Assembly (NCBI GenBank): GCA_963921195.1 | Contig: OY992540.1 | Location: forward strand, 173,385,896-173,449,895 | DNA from: Pegoplata infirma | Lineage: Eukaryota; Arthropoda; Insecta; Diptera; Anthomyiidae | Length of the DNA stretch: 64,000 bases | Direction: 5' to 3' | Notes under the pieces: generated by a model | What the model saw: the letters and a program-made list of their open reading frames with translations, nothing else | Databases searched by the model: none | Told to the model about the DNA's origin: nothing | Position numbers and translations under genes: made by a program | Shown here: in pieces, positions 54,101 to 59,420 of the stretch | Layout of the letters: every line of letters begins with the position of its first letter | Position numbering within the stretch: position 1 is the first letter of the stretch

Positions 54101-55629
54101 GATGCTCAGGCAAAAAAGTTAGATATTTTCAATTTTTGACCACGCCTACAAGGCCCACTTTTTGAAAAAACTTAAATTTTATTTTTGTTATTTAATAGTA
54201 CCCTAAGAGCGAATACTTTGCAAATGATTTCATATTGACACGACACAACTTTTTTTTGCTGAACATTTGGTGTGGAATGCCTCATATGTATATTTTTATG
54301 TATATGTAACCACAGACTATAAACAGACTCGACAGTAGAGTTTTATTAGAAAAAATGGGGAAAAACTAAGCGATTTTAGGAGAAAACACAGCGGTTTTTA
54401 GTCCGTTTTACGCTAACATGGCAACACTTTCTACGACTTAGGAGTGAGTGAAACAACAAAAACCGATCTGGCATCTATTTTTCTTATGGCGCGTATATCA
54501 GTTTTCTCTTTCTAACCTAATTCGTAGAATAATTTGAAAATATTAACCATATGGTTCAGAACTACTTTTTTGACACCTGTCACTTATGTCGAGTCTGTAT
54601 TAGTCTGTGATGTAACTATAGGTGTGTTTTTTTCGAGTTTGTTATAAAATTCCCATACAAATTTAAGTAGGTATACACTTGATAAGTAGGGATATTTATA
54701 TATTCTTAAAAGTTAAGTATCTAAAAAAAGTTGTGCCAAATCTTGAAATTTTCGTTTATATCACTTACCAACACTTTTTTTATTTTGAAAAGTCAACAAA
54801 AAAATAAATTAATTACAAAAATTAGTTTGAACAATTTTTTTTCACATCAAAAAAATAAATATTAAAATTCCTTTATAAATTCTATTAATTAAATAAAAGT
54901 ATCTTCAATAAAAATTAATAAAGTGATACCAAGTACATTCAACAAAATAAAAAGAGTTGCCAAAATTGTAATGTTAAGTAGTGATATCGTTTTTTATAAG
55001 TAGTTATAGTCAAAAACTTAAATATATAAAGACTAGGCAATAGTCAATTCTTTTTGACGTTTAAAGGTGGTGTTAGTTTTACAAATGGTATCTGGGAAAG
55101 CTGGAAATTTTGTTTACCTTTTATTTTTCGTTTAATTTTGCTGGTTGTTTTGATTTAATTATAATCATTTCGTTTTTTTATTATGTATTTTTTTATTTTC
55201 AAGTGACACAACAATAATTTTCATTCATAATTTTAAAATTTTTTAATGTTTATTTGTCGTTATTCCCAAATCGTTCCCAAAAAAAAGATTGCCATCTGTA
55301 TATAACGACTTCGTTATTACTGACAGTACTATTCATGAGTTACCCCTGGTTATAGTTATATATAAAAAACTCGAAAAAACACGCCTTATATCGAATTATA
55401 TATTTGTCGTTATAAAAAATTATAAACCTTATTTTCGGTTTATTATTTGGTTACAGGTATATAAACTTGAATCGGGCTCGTGTTTGTCTGGAACATCAGA
55501 GATGGCACTAGCAGGTTATTTTGCCAATAAGACTTTAAAAGAAATTGATTTACCAAAAAAGGTATGTGCCGTTAGTCGTTGTTACAGAGCAGAAACATCT
55601 GGCTTAAACGAAGAAAAGGGGATTTATAG
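24141..55629 (+). CDS. SerRS-m: Mitochondrial-type seryl-tRNA synthetase (5' half of gene)
   Basis: Charges mitochondrial tRNA-Ser with serine; class II synthetase, expected in the matrix. Exons are 24141-24145, 24201-24762 and 55457-55629, with introns of 55 nt and 30694 nt. Junction frames fit: ATG CG|A; CAG|GTA phase 0; AG|GTGAGT at 55629. The first 15 residues, MRYLPTIRWIRSLHS, are Arg-rich and amphipathic like a targeting peptide. Residues of about 30-75 form a helical arm. The catalytic part shows PDILPKEVIEGCGM, then SGTSEMALAGYF (the T-x-E serine-recognition motif), and CYRAETSG (motif 2, invariant Arg and Glu). It breaks at GIYR inside motif 2. About 246 codons are present, roughly half of a usual protein; motif 3 lies past the window. 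The insect paralogue Slimp is degenerate at active-site positions, whereas TSE and RAE are kept here, so the synthetase is preferred. No coding is seen in 55630-64000. Confidence 0.88.
24146..24200 (+). other. 55-nt first intron of SerRS-m
   Basis: GTAATA donor right after ATGCG, acceptor TCATTTAG. Splicing makes the second codon CGA (Arg) and removes the in-frame TAG at 24157. Without it the long exon has no in-frame ATG. Confidence 0.7.
25047..25176. repeat. Small inverted repeat ending ATACCAAATTCGCATT
   Basis: ATACCAAATTCGCATTCATT at the left is matched by AATTAATGCGAATTTGGTAT at the right. The interior repeats CTTAAACATGTTTAAA. Confidence 0.8.
25904..30008. mobile_element. TA-flanked CTATAG minisatellite element, copy 2, 4.1 kb
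   Basis: Same termini (TACACCCAAAAAAAA, TTTTTTTGGGTGTA), the same unique ends and the same internal array order as 9013-13730, including the orientation switch (here about 28640). It differs by many small indels. A larger deletion in the right unique part removes most of 12860-13110 of the other copy. TA is the target: AGCATTA before, TAGTAATG after. Confidence 0.8.
26300..29420. repeat. CTATAG minisatellite array with internal inversion, second locus
   Basis: Roughly one hundred units of about 30 bp. Forward-type units (CTATAGAAAATTTCTGAAAG) run to about 28640 and reverse-complement units to about 29070. GATTCTGAGACA-type units run to about 29420. Confidence 0.9.
30109..30588. repeat. Inverted repeat, arms about 80 bp
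   Basis: The left arm contains CTCGAAAACTAAGCCAGATA and ACATACTTTCGCCGG; the right arm contains CGCGAAAGTATGGAG and TTTTGCTTAGTTTTCAAGAT. The spacer is about 310 bp, with no coding seen. Confidence 0.75.
30960..31660. repeat. Motif-rich A/T repeat region (TATGATTGTCA; GGCTAGAT)
   Basis: 30990-31180 repeats ATAATATGATTG / CAATCATA-like motifs. 31520-31640 repeats ATGGCTAGAT and its complement. Both look like small self-similar elements. No ends were resolved and no gene was seen. Confidence 0.45.
31661..32544. other. Repeat-derived DNA, no gene seen
   Basis: Contains AAAGTTCTCTC repeats and inverted fragments with GCAGCAGCAAGCAG (31718) and CTGCTGCTTGCTGCTG (31912). ORFs here lack protein-like composition. 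A GC-richer patch at 32400-32480 has no coding signal that I can support. Confidence 0.4.
32545..32925 (+). repeat. Minisatellite of about 42 bp (ACTGGAGGAGAATAAACCAT)
   Basis: About seven units containing ACTGGAGGAGAATAAACCAT followed by TAAACTCAAACAATTTACAA. One unit is split by the MITE at 32636-32775. Confidence 0.85.
32636..32775. mobile_element. 140-bp hairpin MITE, PIF/Harbinger-like
   Basis: Perfect-looking termini TACCCTATTCACACTTACAG and the matching CTGTATGTGTGAATAGGGTA, flanked by TTA (32633-32635 and 32776-32778). Intact minisatellite units read ACCATTAAACTC at this point, which gives the empty site. Confidence 0.85.
33265..34079. mobile_element. TA-flanked element (TACACTCATAGAAATATC), 815 bp
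   Basis: Ends are TACACTCATAGAAATATC and TTTTTGGTTGAGTGTA. The interior has repeated GTTGATTTACAAAA / CAACTTTTAC motifs. A truncated relative is at 23319-23430. No ORF. Confidence 0.7.
34150..35270. repeat. AAAGTAC-rich element with a CCCGAGTAAAAA MITE inside
   Basis: Clusters of AAAAAAGTAC occur at both ends (34180-34240 and 35210-35260) and suggest one element. The middle contains the MITE 34535-34900. Target duplications were not found. Confidence 0.4.
34535..34900. mobile_element. CCCGAGTAAAAA-ended MITE, copy 1
   Basis: Left end CCCGAGTAAAAATTTTCTGA, right end ATATTTTTACTAGGG. The interior is rich in ATATAATTTGATAC and GATCTAATTTGATC-like motifs shared with 43821-44172 and 45125-45478. 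Confidence 0.75.
36371..36741 (-). repeat. 3' LTR of the BEL element
   Basis: 371 bp, direct repeat of 48130-48498. The two differ around 36498-36506 (ATATAAG against ACAAG) and by one A near 36594. It contains AATAAA-type signals in A/T-rich sequence. Confidence 0.95.
36742..36754 (-). promoter_or_regulatory. Polypurine tract of the BEL element
   Basis: On the minus strand GGGGGGGGGAGAA directly precedes the 3' LTR (TGTTACAAACC). This is the expected place and composition for plus-strand priming. Confidence 0.85.
36804..40220 (-). CDS. BEL/Pao pol: reverse transcriptase, RNase H, integrase
   Basis: Open for 1138 codons. The reverse transcriptase has the first catalytic Asp in VSGDIAEMF (about residue 200) and YVDD at about 277-280. 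RNase H has FVDAS (about 469), RMELLAA (about 512), WSDSKTVL (about 542) and NVADLATKW (about 588). Integrase has a zinc-binding region (His near 778-786, CQSC at 813-816), then the DDE residues in GVDFFGPF (849), YSDNGTN (911) and GGAWERM (961). The C-terminal tail continues about 175 residues in the manner of BEL elements. The domain order RT-RH-INT and the YVDD box place it in BEL/Pao. It overlaps the preceding gag-protease frame by 85 bases in another frame; the ATG at 40220 is probably not the native start. All catalytic residues are intact. Confidence 0.93.
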   Translation of the reverse strand: MGLEATSSTNVHSNASLQLHICECDDDVTLNELMKQNMQLENEGVSVQATRNDDAVLQDHILRTDGKFTVKLLWKSDNLVMPDNFEMALKRLACFERKLERDSDLKHRVNDHIENMLKKGYIRELDKDEIDMQYPRKWYLPVFVVKNLNKPDKMRIVWDAAAEYRGISLNGFLEKGPDLLTPLTGVLFNFRIGKIGVSGDIAEMFHRVAVDAEDMQSQRFLWRSCQIEQPPKVFVLQVMSFGASCSPSLAQCVKNTNAKSFAVEFPRAVKSITERHYVDDMLDSVDTIEEAIQLAQQVRYIHSRGNFHIRNWMSNSKEVLTAMDEKGVSESFCQAGRKIEHVVEPEKVLGMWWRTDDDAFTYNLTFTKATDDILNGKRLPTKRELLRLLMSIFDPLGLLSFYTVQMKILLQNVWRSESAWDDPILEEFSEGWLRWLSMLKYVETTKIPRCYFQQGCTRNSKVQLHVFVDASENAYAAVAYIRIQNQGGIHTSLVSSKTKVAPLRPVSIPRMELLAAVLGARLATTVMNEHDMQIESSYFWSDSKTVLQWLKSDPKRYKQFVMFRIAEIQDITDVSRWRYVPSKLNVADLATKWVGRPCFDSGNPWFTGPQFLCKSTDEWPKSEMENESCSAEANVQHVAVQVQQNSILIDYTRFSKWERLLRSMAYVRRFIEQKAILKLTNENVNLTSDQLQFSQRYLIRLVQSHTYTNEILLLQKNPSGDLPRASELRKLSPFLDGDMILRLRGRLENATVIQDETKNPIILPRNHYITQLIVDWYHRQFKHVNHETVINEIFRKYHIQGLRKLLRTVRSKCQSCKNLRAKPNPPEMGPLPVARMSAFTKPFSYVGVDFFGPFLVTVGRRSEKRYGAVFTCLTIRAVHVEMVYSLNMTSCVMAIRNFIARIGIPVQIYSDNGTNLKAAEKELREAYQNIDFQSLQNEFTSPNVKWTFIPPASPHMGGAWERMVRSIKTVLYRIVTYDQKLNDERLHNLFLEVENIINSRPLTYLSLESADQETLTPNHFLLGTSSGDKPPGAFEDSDQYLRKSWRHTQLLADRFWRRWVAEVLPTMTRRTNWFNKVKPIEVDDIVDPNLPRHCWPKGKVIETKIAKDGQVRSAIVKTTNGVYHRPAAKIAVLDVNPG
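40136..41804 (-). pseudogene. BEL/Pao gag (second part) and protease, frameshifted
   Basis: An open frame of about 550 codons without an in-frame ATG at its head, because the hAT-like element at 41813 separates it from the N-terminal part. Residues of about 57-205 (ELPVFSGKHEEWPLFISSFE onward) match the DUF1759-type gag domain of BEL elements. CFGCGGTNHFISQC (about 268-281) is a CCHC zinc knuckle, and a second Cys cluster CRSCLKVHDPKFC follows. A protease-like domain has FLDEGSGPTLI, where the catalytic Asp sits in the usual D-x-G-S surroundings. Near 40237-40243 the family-typical continuation jumps to another frame, consistent with loss of one base. A programmed shift is possible, but the jump falls mid-motif, which suggests mutation. 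Confidence 0.85.
42060..43800. other. A/T-rich interior of hAT-like element B, no gene seen
   Basis: Two roughly repeated blocks, each with GAAAATAAATATTA, a CGAAAAA run and GTGTATGACC-like words (42250-42400 and 43070-43230), suggest an internal duplication. No ORF shows protein-like composition. Confidence 0.4.
43821..44172. mobile_element. CCCGAGTAAAAA-ended MITE, copy 2
   Basis: CCCGAGTAAAAAAGTTTTGA at the left and TTTTTTTACTCGGG at the right. The interior is nearly the reverse complement of copy 4 (45125-45478); both contain TTTTGAGATCAAATTAGATC or its complement. Confidence 0.8.
44190..45008. mobile_element. CCCGAGTAAAAA-ended MITE, copy 3
   Basis: CCCGAGTAAAAAAGAAATGA at the left and AATATTTTTACTCGGG at the right. 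It is larger than its neighbours; the interior has many ATATATTATTATATG and GATCTAATTAAATC words. Confidence 0.75.
45125..45478. mobile_element. CCCGAGTAAAAA-ended MITE, copy 4 (inverted relative to copy 2)
   Basis: CCCGAGTAAAAAAAAAACTT at the left and AAACTTTTTTACTAGGG at the right. The body matches copy 2 in reverse complement. Confidence 0.8.
45479..47230. other. Right interior of hAT-like element B, no gene seen
   Basis: Begins with another CGAGTAAAAATTTTAATATT half-element, followed by low-complexity A/T DNA. An ACAGCTGACTTTTTCTGTG / ACAGCTGTT pair occurs near 46600. No coding or RNA gene is supported. Confidence 0.4.
47507..48044 (-). pseudogene. BEL/Pao gag N-terminus with PHD finger, broken
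   Basis: Starts at the ATG at 48044 (MVRTRSQAKM), 86 bases inside the 5' LTR boundary. A C4HC3 PHD finger is clear: Cys 17, 20, 31 and 34, His 39, Cys 42, 56 and 59, around CDVCNVWFHFVC. A charged, probably helical stretch follows (RRLEEEHKMKMLFIQQ). The frame stops at 47577, but another frame continues with gag-like text (DDEGANFDGNQQRQQIHRN) up to the hAT-like insertion at 47498. So a small indel near 47585 has broken it as well. PHD fingers are known at the gag N-terminus of some insect BEL elements and may read histone tails; that role is inference here. Confidence 0.85.
48130..48498 (-). repeat. 5' LTR of the BEL element
   Basis: 369 bp and nearly identical to 36371-36741. Directly downstream on the minus strand (48129 leftward) no clear TGG-starting primer binding site was recognised. 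Confidence 0.95.
48958..50157. mobile_element. TA-flanked MITE (CACTGAGGGAAAAAA family), copy 2, reversed
   Basis: Ends TACACTAAGAAAAAAAA and TTTTTTCCCTCAGTGTA. The whole 1.2 kb matches 13884-15114 in reverse complement, including CAAAGTTTGTTGACTTTCGT-like and GAGTCCAGGAGGGGATCA-like words. Confidence 0.9.
50359..50658. mobile_element. 300-bp MITE with 7-bp TSD, copy 1
   Basis: Ends CACAGACTAATACAGACTCG and CGAGTCTGTATTTAGTCTGTG (about 23-bp TIR). A 7-bp duplication ACTGTGG is at 50352-50358 and 50659-50665. The superfamily is not assigned; seven bases is unusual and recurs in copy 2. Confidence 0.9.
50683..51583. mobile_element. hAT-like MITE built of AATCGGCA, 901 bp
   Basis: Ends CAGGGGTGCCAGAT and ATATGGCAGCCCTG. 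The 8-bp duplication AATACAGC is at 50675-50682 and 51584-51591. AATCGGCA is repeated near both ends. The middle carries a diverged copy of the GGACGGA dispersed repeat (51160-51290). Confidence 0.9.
51659..52155. mobile_element. MITE of about 500 bp (TCTACACSTGGGAGAA ends), copy 1
   Basis: Left end TGTCTACACCTGGGAGAA, right end TTCTCCCACGTGTAGATGG. A central palindrome runs around GTTATGAGATATCTCATAAC. The reverse-oriented copy is 58127-58625. Confidence 0.85.
52240..52958. mobile_element. TA-flanked MITE (ACTCTGTAAA motif), copy 1, 719 bp
   Basis: Ends TACACTCAAAATAATAACTC and GAGTTATTATTTTGAGTGTA, exact complements. The body repeats ACTCTGTAAATTTAC / TTTACAGAGT. No ORF. Confidence 0.9.
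53151..54290. repeat. 1.1-kb palindrome, arms about 480 bp
   Basis: From ATATGAGGCATTTCACGCC to GTGGAATGCCTCATAT the arms match with few differences, for example TGTTTTGCCTTGTTTTCGAG against its complement at about 53836. The spacer is about 180 bp around CTCACTCACGCTACC. It is a fold-back element; duplications were not resolved. Confidence 0.9.
54311..54609. mobile_element. 300-bp MITE with 7-bp TSD, copy 2 (inverted)
   Basis: Ends CACAGACTATAAACAGACTC and GAGTCTGTATTAGTCTGTG. The 7-bp duplication ATGTAAC is at 54304-54310 and 54610-54616. The body is the reverse complement of 50359-50658 at high identity. Confidence 0.9.
54621..55385. mobile_element. TIR element (GGTGTGTTTTTTTCGAGTTT) next to SerRS-m exon 3
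   Basis: Left end GGTGTGTTTTTTTCGAGTTT and right end AAACTCGAAAAAACACGCC-type complement. The inner part 55011-55345 is the intact relative of the element broken at 17886-21790. It ends 71 bases before the acceptor of exon 3. Confidence 0.75.
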
Positions 55630-55693
55630 GTGAGTCGTATTTACCATGTAACTTTTAATAGTTATAATCAGGGACCTTCATACACTAAAAAAC

Positions 55694-57698
55694 TACACTC
55701 AAAATAATAACTCTGTTAAATTACAGAAAAACTCTGCTAATTTAACCGAGTACATCATACTTTTCCAGCTAACAAAATTTCTTGGTAATTTTACTAAAAT
55801 ACTCTGTAAAATTATTTTGACAAAAAAAAAAAAAACTGTTAATTTACAGAGTTTACACTAAGAAAAAAAAATATTAAAATCAAACAGAAACAACTTTAAA
55901 TTAAATATAAAACAGTGACGAAATAGAACAAAGTTTGTTTTTATTTAATTTAAATATGTTTCTAGTTGTTTTTAACATGACACGATTAGTTGACAACATT
56001 TTAAAATTAAGATGAAACAATATTGTTTTAAAATTGGCCATGCTAAATTTAAATATGCAACAAATTTTAATTTAAAATTGACCAATATTAATTTAAATAT
56101 GGGAAATTTTTTTCTTTTGCAGATTTTTACTTACCTAAAAAAATGAAATTTAAAATAAAACAATACACATTTTTGTTTTAGTTTTTTTTTATTTTTAAAT
56201 TATTTTTATAATATTTTTTAATAACACAGCAAAAAAATAACACTACTCTAATTGTACATCTAAGGGTAGAATTACATCCAAGGCTTTGGCTTTAAATATT
56301 GCTTGTTGGCTTTGGTTTTTGCTATACATAAAAAAAAATTAAAGCCAAAGCCTTGGATGTACTTCTACCATAATTGTTGCACTACATCTAATTACAACAA
56401 ATTTAATTAAATTCCAAAAATAAAAAATAAACACATTTAGATTAATACTTATATACCAAATACAAAAAACTGAAGTTAGTAGTTTTCATTTTCTGCCAAT
56501 TACAAAGACACACCCTCTCCTCACTTTTTCTGTCTTTATTTTTTCACTTGTTTTTTTTACTTTTTCAGTTTTATTTTTGTTTTTATTGTTAATTTTGTTT
56601 TTCACTTTAGTTTTTTAATTTTAATTTAGTTAATTTAATTAATTTCACTTAAAAATCGTCACATTTCGAGATGTGAAAAAATAGACGTCTTTTTTTAATG
56701 AAACAATATTTTAACATTGTATCTACTTAAAACAAAATTGCACAACTTTACTATATTTCTTGAAAAAAAAAACTTTTAATGTCAAAAACTAAAATTGTTC
56801 AACTTTAAAATAACCACGAAAAATATTATTTTTAATACAAATATTTGAAAAAGATTTTTTCAAATTTTTAACGACTTTTAATGACAGCATATTAAATTTA
56901 AAGTGATCAATTTTAAATCAAAATTGTTTGCAACTTTAAAACAAACATATTTTGTTAAAATCAATCAAAAACAATATTGAAATTCAAATTTTTCCAGAAA
57001 TATGTAACATACTTAAAATAAACATGAAAATATTTGATTTAAATATGTTTTTTTCCCTCAGTGTATAGTAAAATATTGGTTAAATATGAAAGCTTTTTGA
57101 CAGAGAAAATTCTGTAATTTTACTTTAAAACTTTGTAAAGTGATTTGGACAAAAAAACTGTTAATTTACAGAGTTTCTTGTAAAATATTGGTTAAATAAA
57201 CCACCATTTAGCAGGGAAAACTATGTAAATTTACATATATTTTTAAAATTCATTTGATGCTTTACGGAAAAAGCGCTGTAAATTTACAGAGTTTAGTTAA
57301 ATGCATGTTATTTTGTAAAATTTTTATAAGATTTCTGAAAAAAAAAAATGTTTTAACATTTTTTGCTACTTTTTCAACTTTTTCTAAAAAAAAAATATAC
57401 AGATAAAATTTTGATGTTTGGTAACAAAAACAAAAGCTACTCAAAACAGAAAACTTTTTTGGTTATAAAAAAATACGAAGTATTTTTCTTAAATCTGTAT
57501 TTTAGCAGAAAACTCTGTTAATTATATGTAAAATTAAGATTACAAAGTAAAAAGTAATATAACAGAGGAAACTTTGTTTTTTTGTCACAACAAAATACAA
57601 AGTATTTTCTTTAAATCTGTATTTTGACAGAAAACTCTGTCAAATATCTGTTGAATTGAGATTACAGTCATTTTACAGAGTATTTTACAGAGTTGACT
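55694..57698. mobile_element. TA-flanked MITE (ACTCTGTAAA motif), copy 2, with insertion
   Basis: The left end is identical to 52240; the right end is degraded (TTTTACAGAGTTGACTTC). It is split by the element at 55854-57065. The intact copy shows the uninserted site as GAGTTTCTAGTAAAATATTGG. Confidence 0.85.
55854..57065. mobile_element. TA-flanked MITE (CACTGAGGGAAAAAA family), copy 3, diverged
   Basis: Ends TACACTAAGAAAAAAAAAT and TTTTTTTCCCTCAGTGTA. The body belongs to a different subfamily, with TAAATTTAAATATG-like words and an inserted hairpin (GCCAAAGCCTTGGATGTA near 56330). TA target. Confidence 0.85.
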
Positions 57699-57699
57699 T

Positions 57700-58670
57700 C
57701 ACTAAGAATGACCCAAAGAAGAGAAGTTCTTCAGTTCATGCACGCAAACGTAACAATATAAAATTTAAAACCACATTTGGAATGGCAAGTTAAATTTTTT
57801 TTATTATAAGTGTGTATGTTTTATTACGTTTTCATTTGCTTCATGTGTGTGTGCTTGTTAAGACATGTCTGTCGATTTTTGTAGTTTTTAAATTTGTTTT
57901 GTTATTTTGTTTTCTTAGTCGCAATTCACAACAGGCAATTTTTATGTTTCTCTTTTGAACTTGCCGTATATGTTTACACACTGGCAATTCTGTTCGGCAA
58001 TTCCAAAAAGAAATGTGAAAATACTCTACAGAGTGAGAGTTGCGAATGAAAAAACAAAACGAATTGCCAGTACGAGCAAGTTTTTTCCCCTTTCCCTTCC
58101 TCTTACCTCTCTCTCCTATAAACTAACGCACCATCTACACGTGGGAGAATTTTTTCATGAAAGCAGAGATAACGTCGGCAGAGAAACAGTTGGAAAATTT
58201 CAATATTTATCTCAATATCAAGTGGTGTAGAAAACGAGCTGCAATTATTCTTATGAAATTTTATAATTTAGAATCAGCCGTGGAATAACTATGTATGTTT
58301 TTCATCATAAATATATGTACAATCTATTATTTAAGCACATACATTTGTTTATACACTTATTTTTTAATGTTTTATTTTATTTTTGATTTTTCCGACACCA
58401 TTTATCCAAAAAAACAATTGTAAACATATAAATATAAGTGAATTTGACACTTGATCTCATCCAATCTCATCAGATTGTTGTTATGAGATATCTCATAACA
58501 ACTATCTGATGAGATCAAATACTGAGACTAATATTTAGTCCACACCTGAAAAATATTTCTTTGCGATTGATTTTGACGTTTCTTAATACAAATATCTCAG
58601 TGTTTCTCCCAGGTGTAGACAGCGGGTAAGAATTGCGGCAATTAAAATTGCCCTGTATAAGTTGGGACCA
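57700..58670. repeat. GGCAATT-motif element containing the 58127 MITE
   Basis: GGCAATT and its complement recur at 57930-58075 and 58630-58655 around the MITE 58127-58625. This again suggests a motif-built element split by an insertion. Ends not resolved. Confidence 0.4.
58127..58625. mobile_element. MITE of about 500 bp (TCTACACSTGGGAGAA ends), copy 2 (inverted)
   Basis: Reverse complement of 51659-52155 at high identity, including the central palindrome GTTATGAGATATCTCATAAC. Confidence 0.85.
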
Positions 58671-59420
58671 GAGTTGGGCACGAATCATTACCATTGAGTT
58701 TTCAGTATCATTAATCTGTTCAATGTTAATGATTTTTTATTTTCATTTCAAATTCTTTACACAATGTTAATGAAAATCATTTTTTCAATTTCATTTGTTT
58801 ACACATTGTCAATGAAATCGAATTTTTGATTTCATTGTCAATGTTAATGAAAATGAAATGCCCCATACAATTTTTTTTATTAACAAATTAAAATTTTTAT
58901 GACAACTTTAAAAACATAAAAAAAACTATTATTTTTTTTTTATTTATTTGAGAAAATCGGTTATTTTGCTACGTAAGCGAAAGGAATTGTCTTTAAAAAG
59001 CGCTTTGTTCTTCAAGAAGGGGCCCTTATACCCAAAATCCGATTTTGCCCATTTACGCAAATAACCAGCCAATGATCATAACGTCGGTGCTCCAAGCGGA
59101 ACTGGTATGTGTATTTTAACATTTTTTGAAGAGTCTTTAATAACAGCCAAATTTGTTACTTTTGCGCTGTTTTTTTAAATTCAAATTAATATAAATAGAA
59201 AATTTGCAATATTATATAAATATTAATGAAAGAAATATTGTTTTTAAGCACCGCGAAAGGTCAAAATAAAGTTGATTTGTAAGCCTCTCCAAAATTTTTT
59301 GAAAAACACATACCAGTTCTGGTTGGGGCACCGACGATAAGATTTATTTGTGGCAAGATTCAGGCGTCTAGTCTTTTTAGTTTGGAATGCATCGTGCTTT
59401 CTCAGACGGACGGACCTCGA
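58669..59420. repeat. hAT-like end and dispersed repeat remnants
   Basis: CAGAGTTGGGCACGAATCAT at 58669 looks like a hAT terminus, followed by AATGAAAATGA / TTAATGAAAAT motifs to about 58870; no partner end was seen. 59030-59420 contains remnants related to 1940-2065 and a CAGACGGACGGAC word. Confidence 0.4.

Larger units (their letters stand above)
24763..55456 (+). other. Giant intron of SerRS-m, 30.7 kb
   Basis: Donor CAG|GTATAG at 24762/24763 and acceptor GGTTACAG at 55456. The protein reads through without a gap (GERTQ then VYKLESG), so no exon is missing. The contents are transposable elements and tandem repeats described separately. No host gene is nested in it. Confidence 0.85.

Noticed and set aside
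57955..58230. Open frame of 91 codons
   Set aside because: It runs from the GGCAATT repeat into the TCTACAC-ended MITE, which also exists elsewhere; no protein-like conservation.
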